From Paraphysomonas bandaiensis (taxonomy: Eukaryota > Chrysophyceae), in assembly GCA_965644295.1 (NCBI GenBank), contig CBFFRP010000423.1, forward strand, positions 186,001 to 250,000: DNA of 64,000 bases. The letters are read 5' to 3'. This document shows positions 24,603-37,081 of the stretch, piece after piece. Below the pieces are notes generated by a model that did not search any database, was not told the DNA's origin, and was given only the letters and a program-made list of their open reading frames with translations. How positions within the stretch are numbered: position 1 is the first letter of the stretch; each line of letters opens with the position of its first letter. The position numbers were made by a program, and so were the translations under genes.

Positions 24603-24919
24603 AAGTATAACATAGTACGCGATTTCTATCACTGGTTGTGAACTGTGAACTAAATTCTGGCAAAAAAATCATGTTTACTTTACTATATATTATGATCGGA
24701 CAGCCCCCAGGCGTCATAAAAACCAACACTCATCAGATAATAACTCCTCTAATAAACAATTGCAACAGTATTCAATCGTCGATATATGCATAATATATAT
24801 TGACATGACAGCAGTGAGAAACAATATAATATACTTTAGCAAAACAATAGTCTATACCACACATGGAATATATATTTAAAGACAGTACAGTCTAAATAGT
24901 CCACGTATTAGAAGAATAT
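24603..24919. other. Intergenic, downstream of the minus-strand orphan gene
   Basis: AT-rich spacer; nothing further supported. Confidence 0.5.
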
Positions 24920-26110
24920 TTAAGGAAAAACGAAAGATTTGTCTTTCTTACGTGGCCCTCCGATAGTGAAGTCAACAACTCCTGTCATTCTAGGTGTTTC
25001 ATTTACATTTTTTCTGGGACTAGTGGCCTCAGGTTCACGTAAACTTCCATTACTATAGCGCCGAATATGATGTTCTACCAATTTTGGTGGGGGAACACAA
25101 TCTTCATTGACCACTCCACAAGACTCTTGTACTATATCCATACTATCCTACACAATTTGTCACTCAAAAAGAAAATTTCGGTGTAAAACTACCTCCTCCA
25201 AACTTGACACTTCCATTAGAGGTTCAAGTGTGGAACTTCCAGAAAAACTGTCCGTGGTAAATGAAATATCCGAAAGACAGTCAACATGTGCACCTGCTCC
25301 GACATCAGTTGTAGCCACAGGAGAACTAATAAATAACGTCCGGTGAGCGGTATCACATCCGTGCTTTGGACTAATCATCGCATCTAGTGACCGTATAGTT
25401 GGCAGGCGGGTGTCGCTTAACGTATTCTTCCTTCTAGATGAAGAGTTCCTTTTCTGGATAGGACTACATGCTTTTGGTGAGAGTGAAACTTTGCTATTTA
25501 AGCACACTTCTGATTGCTTTTCCACATTTTCGAGCATACCACCACAACCGAAGTGACTTTCTCTTGTGACCATTCGTTTCGTTGTATCTACACTGTGAAT
25601 TTCCGTGGCAGGGAGATCACATATATACCCAGTATAATGCTCTCGCGACCCATGTGTATCTGATACAGAAGTGATCTTCGTATTAACGAAACTGTCTAAC
25701 TTCTGGATATCAATTCTTCGTGAGATAGCAGAGGCAGATAGACATTCTAGAAAGTAGTCAAACGTAATATCCGCATCATTCTCTTTCATATTGAATATCA
25801 GGAATACATCGTTTCTACAACATACAATTCCTGAATGAAGGAATAATTCAATAATTGATTTAAATTTAATTGTTTTCATTGAATAATTATGCATAATAAA
25901 CCACTTATAATACTGATATATCTGTATGTCTGTAAATATCATATGATCATATCTATGTGATATATGATATGAATGAGATGAGATCGTAGTGTTTAATGAG
26001 GGTAAAGATATGGGTGATATATGATTAGATTGTATGGATGATATCGAGTTAGATGGTTGATTTATTAGTTGAGATGATGTGTTTATGGATAGGCTCCTTA
26101 AGGGATACAT
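24920..26110 (-). CDS. Hypothetical protein, possible degenerate EF-hand-like N-terminal region
   Basis: Two phase-0 minus-strand exons, 26110-25193 and 25147-24920; 381 aa. Residues 1-55 are Ser/Asn/Ile-rich low complexity. Residues about 56-150 (YKWFIMHNYSMKTIKFKSII ... DADITFDYFLECLSASAI) have the spacing of a helix-loop-helix pair, with DADITFDYFLECL recalling the second half of an EF hand, though no canonical calcium loop is complete. The C-terminal 230 residues are Ser/Thr-rich, probably disordered, with basic patches (RNSSSRRKN, GGPRKKDKS). No family recognised. Its 5' coding region is AT-rich. It is divergent from the ValRS gene. Confidence 0.6.
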
Positions 26111-26258
26111 AAGGAGCCTAGTGGGGGGTAGAAGGAGTAATGGGGGATTGGAGATAAGGTAGAAGAGAAAGGGTAAGATGTTTCATATGTAATATGGTGA
26201 TGGGAGGTATTGTGAGGGGTTATGTATATGTATATGTGTATGTATCTTATGGTGATGA

Positions 26259-26405
26259 TATCGGCAGTCATCATCGTAGTTTTCGGAAATATAATGAAGC
26301 AAATTTTCTCTATATTACTGAAATAAAACTACGGCTGGTATACAGATAATTATTATCTCAATATTAGAGGCATCTTTGAACAAAAATATACAAAGGATGC
26401 CGATA
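26259..26405 (+). repeat. Promoter-proximal repeat 'PPE', copy B
   Basis: The most complete copy: starts TATCGGCAGTCA and ends GGATGCCGATA, giving 8-bp inverted termini TATCGGCA/TGCCGATA. Lies 149 bp from the start of the minus-strand orphan and about 600 bp upstream of the ValRS ATG, in their shared spacer. Confidence 0.88.
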
Positions 26406-26645
26406 CAATATTACAGCAGAGTGTACAGAGTGCATATGTGTGCACATGTATCTGTAGTAGTATATATACTGCTGTACACAGTCTCTATAAATTCACCAAT
26501 TTTCCCTTGCAGTTATATAAAATCAGAGTTTTTATATCTTCTATATAAAAATACCTCGATTTTTATGCAGTACTGCACACAGTCTCCACTATATTTGTGA
26601 CCGCACATTTTAGTATAGTATAATCAGTGGAGTGATATGCTATGT

Positions 26646-27005
26646 ATGGTATGTATGTATGTATGTATGTATGTATGTATGTATGTATGTATGTATGGTA
26701 TACACTGTACATATCTCTCTATATGTTAATGTGTGCATTGCTATACACTATCACATAGATAGAAGCACTTATAAAGCCAGATCTATTAAACAAACATCTT
26801 CTATATCTCTCTTATCTTACAGAGAACAGAGAAGATAACAACATACAGTAACTATCCATAGAAGCCTTTCAACACACACACACACACACACACACTCTCT
26901 CTCAGTCTCTCATTCTCTCTCACTCCCCCCCACACACACACTCTCTCAGTCTCTCATTCTCTCTCACTCTCTCTCTCACACACACACTCTCCCTCTCTCT
27001 ATATA
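26646..27005. repeat. Microsatellite cluster: (TATG)n, (CA)n and (CT)n
   Basis: (GTAT) repeats at about 26648-26697, (CA)n at 26872-26893 and CT/CA tracts to about 27000, directly upstream of the ValRS ATG at 27012. Confidence 0.9.
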
Positions 27006-27011
27006 TATGAT

Positions 27012-30000
27012 ATGATTCAATTCAATAAAACAAAAAAATTCCATAATATCTGGAATATTGTTTCATTTTCTCATATATATATACGTAAAATCACATCATT
27101 ACAATATAAAAACATTAATTTTCATAATGAAATACAAACAAAATATTATGATTATAAGAAACTTGATAATGAAATATATAAATGGTGGGAATCGAATGGA
27201 TATTTTCAACCATCTGGTAATAGTAATGAAAAATTTATTATTGCAATGCCACCACCTAATATTACTGGACGTTTACATGTTGGTCATGCTGTTTTTGTAA
27301 CACTACAAGATATTTTAACACGATTTCATCGAATGAAAGGTAAAACTACACTATGGCTACCTGGTACAGATCACGCAGGTATTGCCACTCAACTCTTAGT
27401 AGAGAAAGCAATGGCTAAAGAGGGACTAAATCGTAGTACTATGGGAAGAGAAGAATTCGTAAAGCGTGTCTGGAAGTGGAAAGAGGAAAATGGATCTCAG
27501 ATTACACACCAACTTAGGCGTTTAGGTGCATCAGCTGATTGGTCTCGAGAGAAGTTCACTCTTGACGATAACCTCAGTGAAGCTGTAACTGAGGCATTTG
27601 TACGTTTGTATGAGAAGGGATTGGTATACAAAGGAGATTATATGGTTAATTGGAGCCCGAGTTTGCAGACTGCTGTAAGTGACTTGGAAGTTGAATACAC
27701 CGAAGAGGAAGGAACATTGTACTACTTCAAGTACATGTTATCCGAAGATGGAAGTGGAACTAGCGGACAGTATATTCCCGTAAGCACTACTCGACCTGAA
27801 ACAATATTAGGCGACACTGCGGTTTGTGTGCACCCAGAGGACGATAGGTACGCGGCTTTCGTAGGCCGCCGTGTAATCGTTCCTATGTCTGGTGGTCATT
27901 CCGTACCAGGTAGGGCATTAATAATGGGAATGTCTTCTATTGTGTACAATTATTATGATAATTGAAATTCATATATTGTATGCTATGGTGCTATTGACTC
28001 AGTTTTGCAATGAAATTATGAGTACAATGCAGTAATTGCTGACGATTACGTGGACCGTGAGTTCGGTACTGGGGCTCTCAAGATAACTCCGGCTCATGAC
28101 CCAAACGACTATGCTATTGGTAAACGGCATAGCCTTCCGTCCATAAGCATTATGAACAAAGATGCTACCATAAAGACTGAGGTACGTCCTACAGAATGCT
28201 AAATGGCGGTTGTTCTCTGTCATGTGAGGTAGTCTGATTCTTACCATATATAGTACATTCTGGATTCGCCATCCAAGTATGATGGTATGGATCGATTCAA
28301 ATGTAGAGAGGTTTTATGGGAAGACATGAAGGTAGTGCATGTAGATATTCTTGTTATGGTTCATTTGCTGATCCTAAACTCATTTCAGGCAGCAGGCCTT
28401 ACACTAAAAACAGAGAAAGTGGCACAACGCATACCACGCAGTCAACGAGGTGGAGAAATTATTGAGCCCATGATATCTGAGCAATGGTTTGTGAACATGG
28501 AGGTATTTATATGTTTGTATATTTTAAAAGCGAGTGATAGCCGTGTAGACAATGGCCAAGCGAGCGATATCCGCAGCTCATTGTAAGGACATTGTGTTCG
28601 TTCCTGAACGATTTGAAAAGGTTTCATTATGACCTGTCATGATATTTAAGAGTGACGTCTTTCAGGACTGGTACAAATGGCTGGAGAATATACGGGACTG
28701 GTGTGTTTCCCGGCAGCTCTGGTGGGGTCACCGAATACCTGTTTATTACCTGTGTACGTGAATTGCATTTCCGAATATTCTCCTTATATTGTTTCAAGCA
28801 AATGATAGATCAAAGTGGGTGGTGGCTAGGACTTATGAGGAGGCTCTTGACATGGCGAGGCAAGTAGAATATTTTAATCACTGCACATACATGATAGTCT
28901 AGATTTAGGTATTTTCTTAACCATCAGTTTTTACCAAAGTATAATTTCTTTCAGAGAGAAGTTTGGCCCCGAGGTTGAAATCGTACAGGATGATGACGTT
29001 TTGGATACTTGGTTCAGGTCAGTAATGTTTAACACGTTACTCTGTCCATGTGTATTATGAAGCAGTTTGTCTATGTAAACTCTGAGCGCATATTATCATG
29101 GTGCATCGGCGTGAGACTGCTGCAATATCATTTGGCACACCCCTCCCCATGTCATGTTATGTTTGCCCTGTATGCAAATAACAGAGAATTCTAGCTCCGA
29201 CCCTTTGTGTTTCGTCGTCTATCTCGATTGATATATATCAGTTGGGTGAAGCGGCGAGCACAGAGGGAAGGAACCGGGCTAATGGTAGCCAGGTCTTAGC
29301 TACGAAGGCAACGAGAAGTACCGTAGGCGGTGTGCCTAGTGTAGACACTTATGCTTGACACTAGATTTGTGTTATAGTGATCAACTCTACACACATTATT
29401 ACACATGCTATATTTATACACCGGCTGTATTATATTGTAGTAAGCTTGTTGTGTAGTTCTGGTCTGTGGCCATTCTCTACTTTGGGCTGGCCACACAACA
29501 CAGGATGTAATAGCGACTTAATGAAGTTTTATCCTACATCCGTCCTGGAAACCGGCTATGACATACTTTTTTTTTGGGTAGCCCGGATGGTAAGTGAAGA
29601 AAAGTCATCGTTCTGTTATATGTATATTTAATTGAATATAGATACAATTTGCAGTAGTTGTTTTTCATTTCTCGCAGGTTATGATGGGTTTAGAGTTCAC
29701 GGACAGAGTGCCTTTCCATACAGTGTACTTGCATGGTATTGTGAGAGATGGTGAGGGTCGTAAGATGTCCAAAACAACTGGTACAGAATAATAATACTCA
29801 TGTCCGATATCTTGATTATGACACCCTATATACAGGGAACGTAGTTGACCCCATTGACACGATGGATATGTATGGCTGCGATGCATTAAGGTATTCGCTG
29901 GTTGTGGGGTCATCGCCAGGCCAAGATGTGCTGCTCGATGCAGACCGTGTCAAAATTAGTAGGTATGTATCACAGAATATGCTTAACTTTGCATTGTGAT

Positions 30001-31415
30001 GGTGGACGCAGGAACTTTGTAAACAAGTTATGGAATGCTGGTACATTGTGCGCCCATGTCATGGAGAATACCTCATAGGATATGTGTAGGGAAGTATATT
30101 GACAACTCGTTGCAAGGCTTATCCCCGCATGAAATGGATGGTCTTGCGATAGAAGCAACTGGTTTACCAATGTCGGAGGCTGAACTTGCTTCTATACCGC
30201 TTGCAGAACGATACATTATTAGTCGTTGTCATGAAGTGGTACATGCAGTGACTGTTTCCCTTGAGAAGTATCAGTTTGCTGAATGTGGGAAGATCATACA
30301 GGAGTTTTTATGGGATGAATTCGCCGACTGGTACATAGAGGTATGTCGGCGTTGTGCCTTTACGACGTGTGTTGACGATATTACACTTAGATTAGCAAAA
30401 CAAGGAATCACAGCGAAGAATCAAGATGTTCTTATCTTGCATCGAGGCGCGCATTGGTGTATGTGTGGGACCGTTGTCTTCGACTAACGCACCCGTTTAT
30501 GCCGTTTATCACAGAGGTATGAATACTGTGTATTGCTTAATAGGGTGAATGAGCTATAGCTATACTGGAGTGATTTCCTCTTTTTGTTGCAGACTCTCTG
30601 GCAATGTATACCTCATAATGGCGACACACTGATGCTTTCTCCTTGGCCTGACAAGGTATGACAGCGTTGTACATCTATAATATGTGTCGTGATTCATCAT
30701 CGTAGTGTGATGGGAAGCTTCCAGTCGATGAACTTGCGATAGTTTTGTTTAGTGAAATCAAAGCGGCCGTCAAATCTATTAGAAATACTAGATCTGGTAC
30801 AAAATTTGTTATTCAACATCTCTTGTGTGAATTGCCGTGGTGTTTTAGAGCATAATGTGGAGCCGAAGAAAAGAATTGGCGCCCGCATTGTGCTAAAAGG
30901 GGCGGAGAGTCATATATACGCGGAAGCGTTTCGCGCTGAAAAAAAGTCAATTGAGCTTCTCGCGAAGGTAGTTTTAGTCGTGCTTTGTAGAACTTGAGGA
31001 CCTTATTTCTGTATTCCAGATTGATTCTTCTGATTTGGAGATTATCGATTCCTCCGATTGTGCAGATTACTTGGACAGAATAGACAGCAAGCAGTACGTA
31101 CGAATTGTTGTCAGCCAGGTATTAATTATTCAGATGTTTCTCCAGAACTAATCTAACGGTTCTGTTGTGAAGTTGTGTGAGGTGTTAATCCCGGTTGCTA
31201 CAATGGTGGATCGTGAAAAAGAAATATCTAGGATTCAAGCACAGATAGAAAAGTTACAGGGATCTATCTGTGCGCTTCAACAGAGACTCTCAAATGAAGG
31301 ATTCGTGCGCAATGCAAAGCCAGATGTGGTTAACAAGTTTAGAGTTAATTTGATAGAGCAAGAAGAGCAGTTATCTGTTTTGAAAAGTTCTTTAAGTGAT
31401 ATTCTGTCGTCGTAG
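27012..31415 (+). CDS. VARS: Valyl-tRNA synthetase (probably mitochondrial or dual-targeted)
   Basis: Nineteen exons: 27012-27909, 28033-28181, 28254-28331, 28389-28502, 28549-28620, 28666-28753, 28799-28859, 28955-29017, 29457-29589, 29678-29780, 29836-29962, 30012-30040, 30090-30340, 30391-30516, 30593-30655, 30706-30796, 30849-30967, 31020-31118 and 31173-31415; 968 aa. Class I signature HVGH is at 89-92 and KMSKT at about 581-585. Diagnostic ValRS blocks include [60 protein letters not shown] and [19 protein letters not shown]. The C-terminal 75 residues are the ValRS coiled-coil arm. The enzyme charges tRNA-Val and edits Thr-tRNA. The first 45 residues (basic, Ile/Phe/Asn-rich, few acids) resemble a mitochondrial presequence. 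Exon 7 to 8 fits best with an AG|GCAAGT donor, a GC-AG intron. Introns are absent from the first 898 nt but frequent after. Confidence 0.93.
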
Positions 31416-32732
31416 CCAATTTTCTTCGGTTTTCAATAGATGCTAAAAGTGAATCCGTAACAAACTCTTGTAAAAATGTGGTGGTGTTTCTGTGATATAT
31501 ATACATCATCGTTTTGAAAGCTAACTTCTACAAACTCTTTCGCCAATTGTATCATACTGCTGATTCTGATAACCTTTCGTCTATATCCATATTTAGATTT
31601 TTATTGAATATAATGAATCCAAGCTAAAAATAATGTATAAGGTGCGAGCTGCTCTGCATTGTTGGTTGTAGCAGCTGTAGAGGGCCGGCTAATTTATGAT
31701 CGGCAATTGCACTTAATTTGGCACCATGGGCGCGTGTGTTGCATGGAGTATGAAGTATGGCAAAGAGTTTTGTGAAGAATGAACAATTACCTAACACAGG
31801 AACCTAGATTTCAATTTTAATTGTTTAACTCCACATGTAGATTGTTTTTACGTCATTCACTATGGTATGGGAAGGATAAACTTGCGTTGGAACTTGATCG
31901 CCCTTTTAGTTCGTCAGTGCAAGCCATGTCACATATCACTGGCAGCGTTATGTAGAACAATTGATGTATCCGTGGCAATGTCTCTTGGAGAATCCCCCTC
32001 AATAACCCTTATTATCTATGTGAATTATATTGCACTTGAAATGATTTTTATTCTATAAATAATTACGGAAGATTATTTGGCTATAGTGGAGTTTTTCAAA
32101 ATATATTAGTGAAGGTGATCTACGAATAACATCTCTACGACCTTTTAATTTCACATCTGAACTTGGTATAACTCATGGACATCAGAGACTCTGTGCTCGA
32201 GGCCTCTAGTGAGGGCACCTGTCTTGCCTCCAGGTGTCCCTTTTTGCAACCCATCTAACCTAATCACTGTATGGGTCGAGTTTGTCATGTAATGGGATCA
32301 ATGAAGCACGTACAGATGCTGCAATATCTGAAGAGGTTATCTCGTGTTAATGCGCAGTGTCTGAGCTGACTGCTGCTGTCCATTTATTGGCCACATATGC
32401 ATTAGAATGCTCTTTATGCATATAAAAGATATGCTATTGAGCAGAAATGATAGTTGAGTTAACAGATAGAGTGATATTAACAAAAGAATAGTATAGATAT
32501 GCAGTATATATATGACTGGGAAGGTATAGAGGTGCAGTGGAGGTCGCTTGTCCTCTGTATGATATAGTTGAGTGATCGCTCGCTGATTAGTTTCATGCTA
32601 TTTTTATGTGTTTTCAATGCAATTTACGAAAAATACCGAGATTTTTAATGAATTTTAGATTTTTTATGGGGTTTTTATATACTGTGTTTGCATCGCGTAT
32701 TATAGAGCACACGAGGAGTTCAAAGATGCCCA
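31416..32732. other. Intergenic, no supported gene
   Basis: AT-rich spacer downstream of ValRS. Short ORFs here look accidental. Confidence 0.5.
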
Positions 32733-32881
32733 TATCGGCAGTCAGCACCTTATTTTTTCGGGAATAAATTGAAGCAAAACTCGTTGATATTACTGCAATA
32801 CAACTACGGCTGGAATACACATAATTGTGGCCTCAATACTAGAGGCATCTTTGAACGAAAATATACAAAGGATGCCCGTAT
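32733..32881 (+). repeat. Promoter-proximal repeat 'PPE', copy C
   Basis: Begins TATCGGCAGTCAGCA and ends CAAAGGATGCCCGTAT. All shared blocks are present. About 230 bp upstream of the coiled-coil gene start at 33114. The right end has a local TATACGGG/CCCGTATA inverted duplication. Confidence 0.88.
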
Positions 32882-33113
32882 ACGGGCAACGGGCCGTATA
32901 ATACAGAGAGTGTACATATCCCACACTTTCAACTGCTGTATTCTCCTGTATACATATGTATATATTACGGTTACTAAGCCTGTCGATCTCTCTCTCTACG
33001 TATAGAAACACTTGCACAGCCCACTCATTAAACATACATACATAATCTCACATATCTACCTCTATAAATATAGTAACATGATCATTTAATTGATCACAAG
33101 TAAACTACTCATT

Positions 33114-35976
33114 ATGTCTTCTTCAAAAACTGTCTCAAAGAGCACTTCAAATGATGTCAATGATAATAAAATGGATGAGATTATACATATTGATACTGAA
33201 GCATTACTAAGTGCTTTAAAGACAATTGAATATCAATTATCAGAATATAAACGACAAGATATATTGCCAAAATGGGCATCAACACTTTTACCACGTTTAG
33301 AAACACTTGAAAAAGGACATATAAAATCAAATCATACTCGTAAAGATGTTAGTCTGAAACAAATGTATGCTGATGATAAACTTATTGAAAAGATACGTGG
33401 AGAAGTTGAAACAAAAGCTAATACTTTAAAAGCAAATTTTGAATCAAAAACAGCTGCGACGGCGTTAGAAGTTGATCGTTTACATAAGTTGCTTTATATC
33501 CGACCCACGACTACTGAACTACAGCAGGTACTTACAGATATACAAAACGTTCATATTAAAACGGATGCGGTTGTTGGGAATGCTACCAGTGATATTCATG
33601 TTGTTGTTAGTCAGAAACTGGCAGAGGAGATGTCATCCATTGTTGATAGATTAAAGGTTACGGAGGAGCACTGTGACAAGACTGCAGTTGTTGTTGATAC
33701 CCGTGTATCGAATATGGAAAATGAGATTCGCAATATTCGGAGCGGCATTAAATCTGACTTTGATCAGACAGTGGTAACAATGGGAGATATGAAGGAGACA
33801 ACATCTGCTATCATAGGGGACGTCGCTAGTTTAAACGAACATCTCACTGATTTGGAGAAGGATACCAAGGAAGCTATTCAGGAGCTAACTACTGAACACG
33901 ACCTGGTCGTGAAAGACTTTGCAGAGTTCGAAGGGGCGACCAATGAACGCCTCGAAATCTTGGAGGAAAATCTCACGGCATGCGACGATCTTCTCAGAGA
34001 GGAAATTTCTCGATCAGACGAGCGGCATGATGTAATTACCTCCAATATCCAAGAGATAACGGATACATTTGAAACCTTCAAGGATACCTACGCCACGGAG
34101 TTAGAGTCTATGAGGGGAAATCATGATGCAATTCAGCAGTTGCTGAATACGACTATTGAAAGGCAGAACTCCATCCTCAGCTATGTTGAATCGTTGCAGG
34201 AATTCGATCTGACAGCTAAAGTGTCACGGAATGAAGAAGGAGTTGAAACTCTCAGACATGAGAGTGAATTGCTGGAGGAAACAGTCAACGGTGTGCTAAT
34301 GCAAGTCATGGACGTTAAGAAAGAGCAAACAGCAATGAATGAGGAACTGCAGGATGTTCCCACAAAAATTAACGTAGAGGCAGTGAAAATAGAAGTCAAT
34401 AACAAAGAAATCAAAAGCCTCAAGGATTCACTCAAGTATACGAAAACCATGATCCAAGAGCAGCAAAATCAGTTAGAAGACCTCTCTGTTCTCAAAGAAC
34501 ATATGGTTATGGTCAAAGATGTGTGTGACTCGCAAGATGATCGTATAAAGAAAATTCTCAGAAACGTCGCGGAAGTTGTGGAAAATGGTGAAATTCAAGA
34601 GAAGCGTATTGATGAAGTTGTGTCTGTTATATCGGTGAGAAATGACATGCTGATTCTTATGTTGTTTCCCACCACATAATTGTTTATATTTTTTGTGACT
34701 GTTTGCATTCAATTTTTAGGCTACGGAAGAGAAATTAATGAACCGCATTACTGCCTCGAAGAACAACATAGAAGATAGTATGACGCTAAAAGCTACAGAA
34801 ACTGCGTCGAAGGTGCACGAATTGAAGGAATCTATCGAGACTATTGCTGCCAATGTAGGATCTCGATCAAAGCCTGGAGCATCCAAGAATGCCATTCCAC
34901 TCCGTCCCCAAAAGGGCGAAACTGACAAAAAAGAGGTGCAGGTTGTAGATGCTTACGACCAGCGCCCAGGATCTGCAGATGCCAGTATCCACTCAGTAGC
35001 AGCAGACCGTATCGAAACCATTGCAGATATGTGTATGAATTTCGAGCAAATAGCATGTTTCCGCAATATGGTTCCGAGAGATATGCCTAGTGCCCTTTGT
35101 GGAGACCTTGCTAGTGTAGCGCAGAACTTGGCCGCAGTTTTAGCAGAAACGGCAGATATGGAAGTTATCCAAAAGATTATTCGAGGAGACCCTGCCGATA
35201 TAGGTTATGAAGACCCTGTGATAGACAAACGACAGTCGTTAGTTAACAATGTAATGATTGGATTGAGAGATAAGCTAAATCAGCTCGCACCAACAGCTGG
35301 GGCTGTGCGACTTGAGGCTAGAGATATGTTTGTCACGCGATTTTATCACGCTTTGCAGCTGGCAATGTCTAAACACGACCAGGTAGGCATCGTCTTTTTG
35401 GCGTTTTGCTTTAATTCTTGTTACAATTCATGTATATTGTAGATTCTGGCCACTGGAGGATCTAGACTGGGAAGACTTAAGGTTCCTGTGTGTATAGCTT
35501 GTGATCGGCCGCTGGTAAACAAGGTATGAAGACGACGCTTGTTTGATGCTTATATATCTTAGCCGAATGTGAACCAGGTGCAACGGGATTCCATCTCCAC
35601 AATTGAAAGAGAAAAATCTCCGTCTTTGTCTATGCGCCAACATAGCTCTGTGTATTCCGAGGGTCATTCAGCTCAAAGTAAGGGTCTAGCACCTATTGGG
35701 CAGCTCCCTGGGGAATGCGGAGAAGGGAGTTTATATGAAACATCAATGGATGAGGACAGTAACCTCTACCCTGGGAGTACTAGGAGGCGCAACGAATCTG
35801 TACGTGCAGCTGGAGCTAATTTGCACGGGGTCAACGAAGCCAAACGGATGTCTAAGACTTATTCATCCGGGTACGTATTGAGGGCCGGTTTTAGAATGCC
35901 CAAGAACGAACCTCGCCACCCAGCGCCCCTCTCAAGTGAAGGAAAAGCCCAGCAGCCTCTAACACATCCCATATAA
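33114..35976 (+). CDS. Long coiled-coil protein with C-terminal CxxC motif (possibly QRICH2/DUF4795-like)
   Basis: Four phase-0 exons: 33114-34634, 34720-35382, 35443-35523 and 35563-35976; 892 aa. The ATG at 33114 is the first Met in frame. Residues about 30-540 are predominantly coiled coil (repeated E/K/D/L/I heptads, few prolines). Next comes a helical region (SALCGDLASVAQNLAAVLAE ... RFYHALQLAMSKHD), then LGRLKVPVCIACDRPLVNK and a disordered Ser/Arg tail. A short CIACDRP-type motif after a long coil is something I associate with QRICH2/DUF4795 proteins of sperm and protist flagella; this is a tentative recollection. If right, the organism probably has a flagellated stage. The first 330 nt of coding sequence is AT-rich. 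The motif could also be an unrelated zinc-binding pair. Confidence 0.7.
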
Positions 35977-36398
35977 ACATTTCGGGGACGTGACACTGTA
36001 TATCTGAAATGCCAATGTGACTGTGTTGTCGTGGACGTTAGAAATGTATTTTTTTTGCGGTTAGAAATGGTTGCATGTACCGATAGCATAATTCACATAA
36101 TGTATATGAATAATACGAGAAGTTAATAGATTAAATGTTTTGGGATATGCTTGTATCAAGGAACACATTATTATGTGTTGAATAAATGAAATGAGCATAA
36201 ATCAATCCATTGGGCTTCATTAGATATAAGCTAAGAATTTTATTTTACTCTATTGAGTTAGTAGAACATAGAACGTCTTACAAAAAATTGAGGAGGTTGT
36301 GGCCAACAACCTCTATCACTATCCACTATTAACTACAAACTGTGAATTTACTACAGTATCACTGCATTGTTTTCTAGAGATTATGTAATACTACATAA
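35977..36398. other. Intergenic, 3' flank of the coiled-coil gene
   Basis: AT-rich; no gene supported. Confidence 0.5.
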
Positions 36399-36472
36399 CA
36401 GGGCTAGGAAACAATATATTGCAATACTATTGTACAATGTATTGCAATTCAATATATTGTTTCCTAGCCCTG
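36399..36472. mobile_element. hAT MITE with 23-bp TIRs and 8-bp target-site duplication
   Basis: A 74-bp element starts CAGGGCTAGGAAACAATATA and ends in its reverse complement (TIR of 23 bp). It is flanked on both sides by CTACATAA (36391-36398 and 36473-36480). CAGGG termini and an 8-bp duplication define hAT. Internal TGCAATACTATTG matches the ends at 24602 and 40545. Confidence 0.92.
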
Positions 36473-36480
36473 CTACATAA

Positions 36481-37081
36481 CGTTCCCTGGTTAGAACGTT
36501 AGAACCCAATACATTTATTTTGCTATTGTGAACATGTTGTAGTATCTAATAATTATTTTTTTCCACAGCTCAGGTATTTACTTTTTAGTTAAATATTAGT
36601 ATGTATTAGATTATTTTAATATAGAATTTCCCTACTAACTTGACTACTGCTCCACCCAATGAATCGTATACAACAAGTGGTGTATGTACCCAAGCAAATC
36701 GTGAATTGTGTTGGAATATGTAAGTTTCCCTGAATAGACTGTAAAATACGGTCTTAAATACAGTGCGAAAAGCTTTAACACGTAGTCAAAATATTATACA
36801 GCTATAACTGCATAACTGTGAAGCTGAAGTATCATGACGATTCAAGATACGGAAGTTAATCAGAGGTTGATATGAAAGAAGTATAAAATTATGATGCTGA
36901 TGTGTTTTACATGACAATGCAGTAATAATAATCATCTAGTCTAACAACTTGACTTTCCTTTCACGATCTAAGCAAGTTAAAATGTTCAAAAGTCAATAAA
37001 TTTCTTTATGCTCTACAGGAGCATGTAAACATGTAATTTGATTTAATAATTCAAATTATTAATCAGTGTCATATACAAGTG
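36481..37081. other. Intergenic, no supported gene
   Basis: AT-rich spacer between convergent genes. Confidence 0.5.
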
